The position numbers and the translations under genes are program-made. From NCBI GenBank assembly GCA_018828125.1, contig JAHJWB010000021.1, forward strand, positions 113,479 through 177,478: a stretch of 64,000 bases of DNA, written 5' to 3'. Shown here in pieces: positions 51,484 through 59,427 of this stretch. This DNA is from Gammaproteobacteria bacterium. GTDB lineage: Bacteria > Pseudomonadota > Gammaproteobacteria > Burkholderiales > Burkholderiaceae_C. Under the pieces are notes generated by a model. It was given only the letters and a program-made list of their open reading frames with translations. It was not told the origin of the DNA and made no database searches. Within the stretch, counting starts at the first letter, position 1. Each line of letters opens with the position of its first letter.

Positions 51484-52344
51484 TTACTTCTTGCCCTTTA
51501 CATGCCCCTCAAGCTCTGAAAAGCTGGGTCGGTCGCCTGAGAAAAGTACCTTGCGGCCAAACTCGATTGCAGTTGCAGGGTTGTAGCCTTGCATGCTGGC
51601 CAACAGCGTGGACTTGATGCACAACAGCTCTTTGGCCGCATCTTCCGTCTTTTGCTCGACCAGGCCTCCGAGCGGCTCCACTACGCCGTAGGCCAACAAA
51701 ATACCCAGGAACGTGCCGACCAGTGCAGAGCCGATCATGCCGCCCAGCACTGACGGCGGCTGGCCCACTGAGCCCATGGTGTTGACCACGCCTAGCACGG
51801 CCGCAATGATTCCGAACGCGGGCAGGGCGCCGGCCAACCGCTGCAACGCGGCGATGGGGGCGTGGGCCTCCTGGTGGTGCGTGTCGATTTCGCTGTCCAT
51901 CAGCGCTTCAATCTCATGCGAATTGAGATTGCCCGACACCATCATCCGCAGGTAGTCGGTCATGAACTCAATCACATGGTGGTCGCTGCCGACCGTGGGG
52001 TATTTTTTGAAAATTTCAGATTCCCCGGGCGACTCCACATCCTTTTCAATCGCCATCAGCCCCTCTTTGCGGGCTTTTTGCAGGATGTCATAGAGCATCG
52101 CCATCAGCTCCAAGTAGCGTGCTTTGGTGTATTTAGAGCCCTTAAGCGCCATGGGCAAGGCGGCCATGGTGGCTTTGAGCACTTTGGGCTGGTTGTTGAC
52201 AACAAACGCGCCCAGCGCGCCACCCATGATGGTGATGATTTCGAACGGCAATGCCGTCAGGATCACCTTGATGTTTCCGCCGTGAAAAACATACACGCCG
52301 AAGATGCATCCGAAGCAGACGATGTAACCAATGATGACGAACAT
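51484..52344 (-). CDS. motA: Flagellar stator protein MotA
   Basis: 286 residues. Four membrane helices (FVIIGYIVCFGCIFGVYVFH; ITIMGGALGAFVVNN; LPAFGIIAAVLGVVNTMGSV; GTFLGILLAYGVVEPLG), the cytoplasmic loop with KEGLMAIEKDVESP, and the Pro residues near the ion path in GVVNTMGSVGQPP. Proton-driven torque unit with MotB. First gene of motA-motB-cheY-cheZ, leftward. Confidence 0.96.
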   Translation of the reverse strand: MFVIIGYIVCFGCIFGVYVFHGGNIKVILTALPFEIITIMGGALGAFVVNNQPKVLKATMAALPMALKGSKYTKARYLELMAMLYDILQKARKEGLMAIEKDVESPGESEIFKKYPTVGSDHHVIEFMTDYLRMMVSGNLNSHEIEALMDSEIDTHHQEAHAPIAALQRLAGALPAFGIIAAVLGVVNTMGSVGQPPSVLGGMIGSALVGTFLGILLAYGVVEPLGGLVEQKTEDAAKELLCIKSTLLASMQGYNPATAIEFGRKVLFSGDRPSFSELEGHVKGKK

Positions 52345-52829
52345 GCTTTTGACGGGTTGGGCGGCTGCCGAGGCTAAAAAGAACGGGACGGGCGAGTCCG
52401 CGGTCAGCGCGGTTTACCGAAGGTTACTGCAAATGTATCGGATTGATGAGCGTGAAATGCCCCAAGAGAGGTGGCAATACGGGGCTTCTCTGGCAAATCA
52501 GGTTTCAATGGCGCACAGTAGCTGAAACCCATTTGCATGTGGGATGCTGCTGCTTCGTTTGCACACAGTGCGCAATGGGGGCGTATTCGTTTTGCCCACA
52601 CCGCTGCAACTTGCTGAACAGGCACTAGACCGTCACGCGCACAAAGCTTCTATAAAAAGAGGCTCTGGCGCTTTATTGGTAAGCGTGAACTGCTTCTCAA
52701 TCGATAGCGGTTTGATGGTTCGGGGGCGCTGCTACCCACTCTCTTCACGCACTCAATCCTTACATTTGGCCCATGTTTACGCAGTGACAGGTGCTTTTGG
52801 CGGTGCAGGCGCTGCACTATGCTGCGGGC
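52345..52829. other. 485-base spacer between motA and the glycan cluster
   Basis: No convincing gene. Short open frames on either strand lack family features. The first part is the motA promoter region; I see no clear sigma-28 box. A family A repeat lies at 52652-52707. The last 120 bases must hold the promoter of rfbF, but I cannot name convincing -35/-10 boxes. The spacer is less GC-rich than the flanking genes. Confidence 0.6.
52652..52707. repeat. Family A repeat, copy 10 (degenerate)
   Basis: ATAAAAAGAGGCTCTGGCGC, then TTTATTGGTAAGCGTGAACT and TCAATCGATAG. Matches the family A outline CTCTGGCGCTTA...TAAGCG with a decayed right half. It sits in the motA-rfbF divergent spacer, about 120 bases before rfbF. 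Confidence 0.5.
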
Positions 52830-53600
52830 ATGAAAGCCGTACTGCTCGCGGGGGGGCTGGGAACCCGCATCTCGGAAGAGTCGCACCTGCGTCCCAAGCC
52901 CATGATCGAGATCGGTGGGCGGCCCATCCTTTGGCACATCATGAAGATGTATGCCGCCCACGGCGTCAACGACTTCATCATCTGTCTGGGCTACCGGGGC
53001 TACGTCATCAAGGAATACTTCGCCAACTACTTCCTGCACATGTCGGACGTCACTTTTGACATGGCCAACAACCGCATGGAAGTGCACCACCGCCACGCCG
53101 AGCCCTGGCGCGTGACGCTGGTGGACACCGGCGAAAGCACCATGACCGGCGGGCGCCTGCGCCGGGTGCAGGAATACCTGGAGCCAGGCCAGCCCTTCTG
53201 TTTTACCTATGGCGACGGCGTGGCCGACCTCGACATGACGGCTCAGTTTGCCTTCCACCGCGCCCATGGTCGACAAGCCACGGTGACAGCCGTGCAGCCC
53301 CCGGGCCGCTACGGAGCGCTGGTGCGTGACGGCGACACGGTGGCCGGGTTTGAGGAAAAACCGCGTGGTGACGGCGGCTGGATCAACGGCGGCTTTTTTG
53401 TGCTGCAGCCCGAGGTGATAGGCCATATCGAAGGCGACGCGACCAGCTGGGAGCTGGAGCCCATGGCCCGCCTGGCCAGCAGTGGCCAGCTGCGCGCCTT
53501 TGAGCACACGGGTTTTTGGCAGCCCATGGACACGCTGCGCGAGAAGAACCTGCTTGAAGATCTGTGGCAAGCGGGCAACGCGCCCTGGAAATGCTGGTAA
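52830..53600 (+). CDS. rfbF: Glucose-1-phosphate cytidylyltransferase
   Basis: 256 residues from [18 protein letters not shown] at 52830, where homologues begin; an upstream GTG frame adds 13 residues with no family match. The N-terminal nucleotide-binding motif [31 protein letters not shown] and [20 protein letters not shown] are typical of RfbF. It converts glucose-1-phosphate plus CTP to CDP-glucose, the first committed step of CDP-linked deoxysugars. First gene of the rightward cluster, six bases before rfbG. Confidence 0.93.
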   Translation: MKAVLLAGGLGTRISEESHLRPKPMIEIGGRPILWHIMKMYAAHGVNDFIICLGYRGYVIKEYFANYFLHMSDVTFDMANNRMEVHHRHAEPWRVTLVDTGESTMTGGRLRRVQEYLEPGQPFCFTYGDGVADLDMTAQFAFHRAHGRQATVTAVQPPGRYGALVRDGDTVAGFEEKPRGDGGWINGGFFVLQPEVIGHIEGDATSWELEPMARLASSGQLRAFEHTGFWQPMDTLREKNLLEDLWQAGNAPWKCW

Positions 53601-53606
53601 CCCACG

Positions 53607-54665
53607 ATGCGCCCTGATCCCGACTTTTGGCGCGGCAAGCGCGTGTTGCTCACCGGCCACACCGGGTTCAAGGGCGCTTGGCTGGCCCTGTGGCTGCAGC
53701 GGCTGGGCGCGCAGGTCACTGGTGTGGCACTGCCACCCGCCAGCGAGCCCAATCTGTTCACCCTCTCCGACGTTGCTGACGGCATCGACAGCCATTTCTG
53801 CGACATCCGCAGCGCCCAGGCTGTGGCCATGCGCGTGCGCGCCGCCCGGCCCGAAGTGGTGCTGCACCTGGCCGCGCAGGCGCTGGTGCGGCCTGGCTAC
53901 GCGGCGCCACTCGATACCTTTGCCACCAACATCATGGGCACGGCACATCTGCTCGATGCTCTGCGCGGCCTGGCTGGTGTGCGCGTGGCCGTGGTGGTCA
54001 CCACCGACAAGGTCTACCGCAACCGCGAATGGGCCTACCCCTACCGAGAAGACGACCCCCTGGGCGGGCACGACCCCTACAGCGCCAGCAAGGCCGCCGC
54101 TGAGCTGGTCACCGCCAGCTACCGCGATTCCTCCCTGGCAGCGCAGGGCGTGGCCGTGGCCACCGCCCGCGCGGGCAACGTGATTGGCGGCGGCGACTGG
54201 GCGCAAGACCGTTTGCTGCCCGACGCCGTGCGCGCTTGGGAAAAGGGCGCAACCTTGCACATCCGCCGCCCCCAGGCCACGCGTCCCTGGCAGCATGTGC
54301 TGGAGCCGCTGGCCGCCTACCTGCGCCTGGCACACTGCCTGTGGGAGATGCCCGCGCTGGCCGGGGCCTACAACTTTGGCCCGCTGCCGCACGAGGCCGC
54401 CACAGTCAAAAATGTGGTCGAATTGGCCTCTGGTGCTTATCCATCAAGCGCTATAAGCTATGAAAACGAGAGTGAAGGCCCGCACGAGGCCGGCTGGCTA
54501 GCGCTGGAAACCGCGCACGCCCGCCAGGTGCTGGGCGTGGCGCCGCACTGGTCGTTGAACACCGCCGTGGCCCGCACCATGAACTGGTACCGCCAGCAAC
54601 ATGGCGGCGCCGACGCCCGCGCACTGTGCCTGGCCGATATCGACGCCTGGGAGGCCCGCCCATGA
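53607..54665 (+). CDS. rfbG: CDP-glucose 4,6-dehydratase (carries an in-frame repeat)
   Basis: 352-residue extended SDR. NAD motif GHTGFKG at residues 17-23, catalytic Y158 and K162 in DPYSASKAA, DKVYRNREWAYPYREDDPLG and RPWQHVLEPLAAYLRLA match CDP-glucose 4,6-dehydratases. Product: CDP-4-keto-6-deoxyglucose. Residues 272-287 (ELASGAYPSSAISYEN) are encoded by a family A repeat. Its stop overlaps the next start by four bases (ATGA). Confidence 0.94.
   Translation: MRPDPDFWRGKRVLLTGHTGFKGAWLALWLQRLGAQVTGVALPPASEPNLFTLSDVADGIDSHFCDIRSAQAVAMRVRAARPEVVLHLAAQALVRPGYAAPLDTFATNIMGTAHLLDALRGLAGVRVAVVVTTDKVYRNREWAYPYREDDPLGGHDPYSASKAAAELVTASYRDSSLAAQGVAVATARAGNVIGGGDWAQDRLLPDAVRAWEKGATLHIRRPQATRPWQHVLEPLAAYLRLAHCLWEMPALAGAYNFGPLPHEAATVKNVVELASGAYPSSAISYENESEGPHEAGWLALETAHARQVLGVAPHWSLNTAVARTMNWYRQQHGGADARALCLADIDAWEARP
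54421..54467. repeat. Family A repeat, copy 11, inside rfbG
   Basis: AATTGGCCTCTGGTGCTTAT, then CCATCAAGCGCTATAAGCTA and TGAAAAC: matches copy 1 at nearly every landmark (AATTGGCCTCT, GCTTAT, CAT, AAGCGCTA, AGCTAT). It is read in frame within the dehydratase. Copies are numbered by position among family A candidates; number 4 was rejected. Confidence 0.75.
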
Positions 54666-55222
54666 GCCGCCTCGCCCTGGCGCCGTTGCCGCTGGCTGGG
54701 CTTTTTTGTGTGCAACGCCAGCCGCTGGTGGACGAGCGCGGCTTTTTTGCGCGCCTGTTTTGCGCCGATGAGCTGGCGGGCGCGGGCTGGACGGGCGCCA
54801 TCGCCCAGATCAACCAGAGCTACACCGCATTGAAGGGCACGGTGCGCGGCATGCACTACCAAAAGCCGCCACATGCCGAAATGAAGCTCGTGAGCTGCGT
54901 CCACGGCGAGATCTGGGACGTGGCCGTGGACCTGCGCCAGGGCTCGCCCACGTTTTTGCAGTGGCATGCCGAGCACCTGTCGGCCGACAACGGCCATGCG
55001 TTGCTCATCCCCCCCGGTTTTGCCCACGGCTTCCAGGCGCTGAGCGACCATGCCGAGTTGCTGTATTGCCACTCTTCGGCCTATGCCCCCGCCGCCGAAG
55101 CGGGGCTGCACCCGCTGGACCCGCGCCTGGCTGTTGCCTGGCCGCTGCCGGTGGGGCAAATGTCGCCCCGCGACGCAGGCCAGCCCGAGATGATCGAAGA
55201 ATTCGAAGGAGTGCGCCTGTGA
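54662..55222 (+). CDS. RmlC-like dTDP/CDP-4-keto-6-deoxysugar epimerase
   Basis: 186-residue cupin of the RmlC (3,5-epimerase) family from ATG 54662. PLVDERGFFARLFCADELAG, the RmlC core AQINQSYTALKGTVRGMHYQ with catalytic-base H65, GEIWDVAVDLRQGSPTFLQW, IPPGFAHGFQALSDHAELLY and Y141 at the place of the catalytic Tyr. It epimerises a 4-keto sugar at C3, C5 or both. In this operon, behind CDP-glucose dehydratase, it should act on CDP-4-keto-6-deoxyglucose. ATGA overlap with rfbG, GTGA overlap with the next gene. Confidence 0.88.
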   Translation: MSRLALAPLPLAGLFCVQRQPLVDERGFFARLFCADELAGAGWTGAIAQINQSYTALKGTVRGMHYQKPPHAEMKLVSCVHGEIWDVAVDLRQGSPTFLQWHAEHLSADNGHALLIPPGFAHGFQALSDHAELLYCHSSAYAPAAEAGLHPLDPRLAVAWPLPVGQMSPRDAGQPEMIEEFEGVRL

Positions 55223-56460
55223 AGTGCCGACACTGCGGCAGCCCGCTGCAACTGCCGTTCCTGGACCTGGGCGGCGCGCCCCCGTCCAACGCCTACTTGA
55301 GCGAAGCCGCCCTGCGCGCGCCCGAAACCTGGTTTCCGCTGCGCCTCTTGGTCTGCGAAACCTGCTGGCTGGTGCAGACCGAAGACCACGCAGGGCGCGA
55401 GGCGCTGTTCACCGACGACTACGCGTATTTCAGCTCGTTCTCATCGTCGTGGCTGGCCCATGCCAAGGCCTATGTCGAAGCGATGCGCGAACGCCTGGGC
55501 CTCACCGCCGCCAGCCGCGTGGTCGAAGTCGCATCGAACGACGGCTACCTGCTGCAGTACGTGCAGGCGGCTGGCATCCCCTGCTACGGCGTGGAGCCCA
55601 CCGCCAGCACGGCAGCGGCCGCCCGCGCCAAGAGCATTGAGGTGGTGGAGCGCTTCTTTGGCGTGGCCCTGGCCGACGAGCTGGCCCGGGCGGGCCGCCA
55701 GGCTGACCTGATCGCCGCCAACAATGTGCTGGCCCATGTGCCCGACATCAACGATTTTGTGGGCGGCTTCACGCGGCTGCTCAAGCTCCATGGCGTGGCC
55801 ACCTTCGAGTTTCCGCACCTGCTGCGCATGGTGGAGGGTTGCCAGTTCGACACGGCGTACCACGAGCACTACTCCTATCTGTCGCTCACGGCCGTACAAC
55901 GCATCTTTGCGGCCAATGGCCTGGTGGTGATCGACGTGCAGGAGCTTCCGACGCATGGCGGCAGCCTGCGCGTGTTTGCCGCCCGCGCCGATGCCGTGGG
56001 CCACCCGCAGGCCAGCGACGAGGGCGCCACCCGCGTGCAGCAACTGCTGGTCACTGAGGCGGCGGCGGGCATGCTGGGCGCCAGTTTTTACAGCGACTTC
56101 CAGGCCCGGGCCATACGGGTCAAGCGCGAGCTGCTCACCTTTTTATTGCAATGCCAGGCCGACGGAGTGAGTGTGGGCGCATACGGCGCGGCGGCCAAGG
56201 GCAACACCCTGCTCAACTTTGCGGGCGTGCGGCCCGACCTGCTGCCCTATGTGGTGGACAAGAACCCCGCCAAACAAGGCCAGTACCTGCCCGGCAGCCA
56301 CATCCCGGTGGTGAGCGAGGCGCACTTGCGCGCCCACAAGCCGCAGCGCATCCTCATCCTGCCCTGGAACCTGCGCAGCGAAGTGGCCGAACAGCTCGAC
56401 TACACGCGCAGCTGGGGTGCGCAGATGGTGGTGGCCGTGCCGCGCCTGGAGGTGTTTTAG
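55219..56460 (+). CDS. Sugar C-methyltransferase (KijD1/NovU/TylC3 type)
   Basis: 413 residues from a GTG at 55219 that overlaps the previous stop (GTGA). The N-terminal zinc site is C3/C6 and C46/C49. The SAM-binding Rossmann domain has VVEVASNDGYLLQYVQAAGI. A catalytic segment has YHEHYSYLSL (Y214, E216, H217), the Tyr/Glu/His arrangement described for KijD1-like C-methyltransferases. The C-terminal domain has SVGAYGAAAKGNTLLNFAG. These enzymes add a methyl group to a ring carbon next to the 4-keto group of a nucleotide sugar. With an RmlC-like gene before and a reductase after, it should make a branched sugar. Confidence 0.88.
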   Translation: MKCRHCGSPLQLPFLDLGGAPPSNAYLSEAALRAPETWFPLRLLVCETCWLVQTEDHAGREALFTDDYAYFSSFSSSWLAHAKAYVEAMRERLGLTAASRVVEVASNDGYLLQYVQAAGIPCYGVEPTASTAAAARAKSIEVVERFFGVALADELARAGRQADLIAANNVLAHVPDINDFVGGFTRLLKLHGVATFEFPHLLRMVEGCQFDTAYHEHYSYLSLTAVQRIFAANGLVVIDVQELPTHGGSLRVFAARADAVGHPQASDEGATRVQQLLVTEAAAGMLGASFYSDFQARAIRVKRELLTFLLQCQADGVSVGAYGAAAKGNTLLNFAGVRPDLLPYVVDKNPAKQGQYLPGSHIPVVSEAHLRAHKPQRILILPWNLRSEVAEQLDYTRSWGAQMVVAVPRLEVF

Positions 56461-56949
56461 GTGATCGAACTGCACCCCACCGCTAAGGTTTCGCCCCTGG
56501 CCGACATTGAAGACTCGGTGCGCGGCACGCGCATCGTGGTGGGCGCGCATTCGGTGATCGACAGCTTCGTCAAGGTCAAGCCCGCAGGTGGCACCGGCGA
56601 CCTGGTGGTGGGCGAGCATGTGGTCATCAACGCGGGCTGCGTGCTCTACACCGGCAACGGTATCCATATCGGTAACTATGTGGCGATTGCCGCCAATTGC
56701 ACGTTCGCGCCAGTGAACCATGCCTATGCAGACCGCAGCCGCCTGATCCGCGAGCAGGGTTTTCTGCCCAGCAAGGGCGGCATCGTGATTGAGGACGACG
56801 TGTGGATCGGCGCCAACTGCGTGCTGCTGGACGGCGCCGTGCTGCGGCGCGGCTGCGTGGTGGGCGCGGGCTCGATCGTGCGCGGTGAGTTGCTGGCGTA
56901 CACCGTGTATGCGGGCCAGCCGCTGGCGGCCGTAGGGGAGCGCCGGTGA
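56461..56949 (+). CDS. Hexapeptide acyltransferase (left-handed beta-helix)
   Basis: 162 residues from a GTG directly after the previous stop. Repeated hexapeptide turns (VRGTRIVVGAHSVIDSF, VVGEHVVINAGCVLYTGNGI, IHIGNYVAIAANCTF, VIEDDVWIGANCVLLDGAVL) form a beta-helix, and the acetyl-CoA-binding turn with catalytic His appears in APVNHAYADRS. Likely transfers an acetyl or other acyl group to a sugar; the length fits small WbbJ-like sugar O-acetyltransferases. Overlaps the reductase gene by four bases. Confidence 0.8.
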   Translation: MIELHPTAKVSPLADIEDSVRGTRIVVGAHSVIDSFVKVKPAGGTGDLVVGEHVVINAGCVLYTGNGIHIGNYVAIAANCTFAPVNHAYADRSRLIREQGFLPSKGGIVIEDDVWIGANCVLLDGAVLRRGCVVGAGSIVRGELLAYTVYAGQPLAAVGERR

Positions 56950-57791
56950 CGGGCCTGCCCCCTTCGACGTTTACCGTGCTGGGCGCCTCGGGCTACATCG
57001 GCAGCCGCCTGGCAGCGCACCTGGAGGCCCAGGGCCACACCGTGTGGGCGCCTGCGCGCGGCGATGCCGAGGTGCTCACCCGCCCACTGGGCCATGTGAT
57101 CTATTGCGTGGGGCTCACTGCCGACTTCCGCACGCGCCCGTTCGACACCGTGGACGCCCATGTGGGCCTGCTGGCCGAGGTGCTGCGGCGCGCGCAGTTC
57201 GACTCGCTGCTGTACCTGTCGTCCACCCGTGTTTACATGGGGGCGGCTGATACCCACGAAGACGCGCCCCTGGCGGTGCTGCCGGGCGACCCTTCGTACC
57301 TGTACAACCTCACCAAGCTCACCGGCGAATCGCTGTGCCACGCCAGTGGCCGCGCCGGGGTGCGTGTGGCGCGCCTGTCGAACGTGGTGGGGCCGGGTTT
57401 GGACGCGGCATCGAGCAACCTGGTGGCAGACCTGCTGCACCAGGCCTGGCAGGGCCGGGTGGTGCTGCGCTCCGATCCGCAGTCCGCCAAGGACTACGTG
57501 CATGTGGACGACCTGCTGGACTGGCTGCCGCGTATCGCTCTCACGGGCCGCGCTGCCACCTACAACGTGGCCAGCGGCCGCCAGACGATTCACGCCCAGT
57601 GGCTGGCCTGGCTGCAGGCACGCACGGGCTGCACCGTGGAGGTTGCCGCGCAGGCACCGCTGCAGCAGTTTCCGCCTATCAACGTGCAGCGCCTGCAAGG
57701 TGAATGGGGTGTGACACCCCGTGCCGTGCTGGCTGATGATCTCTTGCAATTTCTGCCATCGAACGACCCCGTTGGAGTAACCCCGCCATGA
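56946..57791 (+). CDS. NAD(P)-dependent SDR, probable 4-ketoreductase
   Basis: 281-residue extended SDR read from GTG 56946, overlapping the acyltransferase stop (GTGA). TVLGASGYIGSRLAAHLEAQ (GxSGYIG at 13-19), LYLSSTRVYMGAADTHEDAP, the catalytic YNLTK and RVARLSNVVGPGL. In C-methyl deoxysugar pathways the last step is reduction of the 4-keto group by such an enzyme (for example NovS in noviose assembly). Assigned as likely ketoreductase by position; the substrate is inferred. Next gene overlaps by four bases. Confidence 0.8.
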   Translation: MTGLPPSTFTVLGASGYIGSRLAAHLEAQGHTVWAPARGDAEVLTRPLGHVIYCVGLTADFRTRPFDTVDAHVGLLAEVLRRAQFDSLLYLSSTRVYMGAADTHEDAPLAVLPGDPSYLYNLTKLTGESLCHASGRAGVRVARLSNVVGPGLDAASSNLVADLLHQAWQGRVVLRSDPQSAKDYVHVDDLLDWLPRIALTGRAATYNVASGRQTIHAQWLAWLQARTGCTVEVAAQAPLQQFPPINVQRLQGEWGVTPRAVLADDLLQFLPSNDPVGVTPP

Positions 57792-58570
57792 ACCCCGTTG
57801 ACCAATTCGCCCAGGAACGCCGCACCCGCCTGGCCAGCTATGCCCAGGACACCGCGTTCCAAACGCTGTCGCGCGACTGGCTGCAGGCCTCGATGCAGCG
57901 GCAGTACGTCTACAACTTCGACTGGATGGGCCGGCCCATCATCCAGTACCCGCAGGACATGGTGGCCATGCAAGAGCTGGTGTGGCGCGTGCGGCCCGAC
58001 CTCATCATCGAAACGGGCATCGCGCATGGCGGCTCACTGGTGCTCAGCGCCTCGCTGTTGGCACTGCTCGACATGAGCGACGCCATCGAGGCGGGAACCA
58101 CGCTGGACCCTCGCACATCAAGCCGCAAGGTGCTGGGGGTGGACATCGACATCCGCGCCCATAACCGCGCCGCCATCGAAGCCCACCCCATGACCAGCCG
58201 CATCGCAATGATCCAGGGCTCTGCCGTGGCGCCCGATGTAGTGCAGCAGGTGCGCGACTTTGCGAAGGGCTACCAGCGTGTTTTGGTGTGCCTGGATTCC
58301 ATGCACACGCACGACCATGTGGTGGATGAGCTGGATGCATATGCGCCGCTGGTCACGCCCGGCAGCTACTGCGTGGTGTTCGACACCTTTGTGGAAGACA
58401 TGCCGCCGAAGTTCTTTGCCGACCGCCCCTGGGACGTGGGCAACAACCCCAAGACTGCCGTGCACCAGTGGCTGGCCGGGCATGAAGAATTCGAGGTTGA
58501 CGCCGATATGGAGCAGCGGCTGCAGGTGACTGTGGCGCCGCACGGGTTTCTGCGGCGGCGCGCGTGCTGA
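57788..58570 (+). CDS. CmcI/rhamnosyl O-methyltransferase-family enzyme
   Basis: 260 residues from ATG 57788. LIIETGIAHGGSLVLSASLL is the SAM-binding glycine-rich loop, and VLGVDIDIRAHNRAAIEAHP and DSMHTHDHVVDELDAYAPLV fit the RMNT_CmcI family (rhamnosyl O-methyltransferase / CmcI). The C-terminus has AVHQWLAGHEEFEVDADMEQ. Members methylate sugar hydroxyls or act as cephem methyltransferases. Here a sugar O-methyltransferase is likely. Four-base overlap with the SDR and 33 bases to the next gene. Confidence 0.82.
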   Translation: MNPVDQFAQERRTRLASYAQDTAFQTLSRDWLQASMQRQYVYNFDWMGRPIIQYPQDMVAMQELVWRVRPDLIIETGIAHGGSLVLSASLLALLDMSDAIEAGTTLDPRTSSRKVLGVDIDIRAHNRAAIEAHPMTSRIAMIQGSAVAPDVVQQVRDFAKGYQRVLVCLDSMHTHDHVVDELDAYAPLVTPGSYCVVFDTFVEDMPPKFFADRPWDVGNNPKTAVHQWLAGHEEFEVDADMEQRLQVTVAPHGFLRRRAC

Positions 58571-58603
58571 CGCCGGGTATCGGGCAGTTAAAGGAGGCAG
58601 AGC

Positions 58604-59413
58604 ATGGACAATCTGCAGTTTTTTGAAGACAACGGCTATGTAGTGCTGCGGGACTTCTGGCCCGACGGCGAGCTGGAAGCGCTGCAGGCCCAGCTCGACG
58701 AGCTGGGCCGACTCGTGGTGGGCCCAGCGTTCAGTTCGGTAGATCGCTCTCGCTATGAAATGTCTGCCGATCAGCAGTCTCTTTTGTACGACCGTCTTAA
58801 ATACTTGCCCGCACTTTCGTGCATGTCAGGCAGCCAGGCGATTCGGGGCATGAGCTCCGAACTTGGTCTGCAGCATCCGTCGCTGATGGGGTGCTGCAAT
58901 ATGCGTCTGGATAAGCCGTACGACGCTCGGCACCTTTTTGCCTGGCATCAGGATTCTGTGTATTTGCTCGGCTCGGTGAATGCGCTCACGGTGTGGGTGC
59001 CGTTGCAGGATGTTGACCTGTACCACGGCACTATTCAAGTGATTGCGGGCAGTCACCGACAAGGGCTCGCGCCGTTCAAGCGCATCAGCGACAAGGTGAT
59101 AGCGCCCTACGTACCCATGCTGCAGCGCGATCTCTGTTTGGCTGAGGAGGTGACTGAAGAGCCTGTGACCATTGAAGCTAGGCGTGGAGACCTCGTTGTA
59201 TTCAAACAGATGCTGCTGCACCGCAGTACACCGAACCTGAGCGACCAGATCCGCTGGACGGCCCAGCTGCGCATCACCGATCTGGCAGACGCCGAACACA
59301 GGCGCCAACGCTTCCCCACTGGGGACAAAACCAACATTTTTTACGTGGACTACCCCGGCCACGACAGCGCCATTCGCCGGGCACAAGAGCAGCTGACACC
59401 CCGGCCACAGTAA
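58604..59413 (+). CDS. Phytanoyl-CoA dioxygenase (PhyH)-family protein
   Basis: 269-residue Fe(II)/2-oxoglutarate oxygenase of the PhyH superfamily. N-terminus FFEDNGYVVLRDFWPDGELE, facial triad H115-x-D117 (AWHQDSVYLLGS) and H206 (LLHRSTPN), and a 2-oxoglutarate Arg candidate shortly after (SDQIRWTAQLR). HGTIQVIAGSHRQGLAPF is also typical. It could hydroxylate or demethylate a sugar or acyl precursor; the substrate is unknown. Codon use is less GC-rich than in rfbF-cmcI. Preceded by AAAGGAGGCAGAGC, a strong ribosome-binding site. Confidence 0.85.
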   Translation: MDNLQFFEDNGYVVLRDFWPDGELEALQAQLDELGRLVVGPAFSSVDRSRYEMSADQQSLLYDRLKYLPALSCMSGSQAIRGMSSELGLQHPSLMGCCNMRLDKPYDARHLFAWHQDSVYLLGSVNALTVWVPLQDVDLYHGTIQVIAGSHRQGLAPFKRISDKVIAPYVPMLQRDLCLAEEVTEEPVTIEARRGDLVVFKQMLLHRSTPNLSDQIRWTAQLRITDLADAEHRRQRFPTGDKTNIFYVDYPGHDSAIRRAQEQLTPRPQ

Positions 59414-59427
59414 GGAGTAGTTACCGA

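Noticed and set aside
52420..52460. Possible sigma-28 promoter upstream of motA (CCGATAC on the leftward strand)
   Set aside because: A -10-like CCGATAC is present but no TAAA-type -35 box occurs at the required distance.
52404..52625. Short open frames in the motA-rfbF spacer as small genes
   Set aside because: No ribosome-binding site, no recognisable domain and not positioned as a leader; nothing supports coding.
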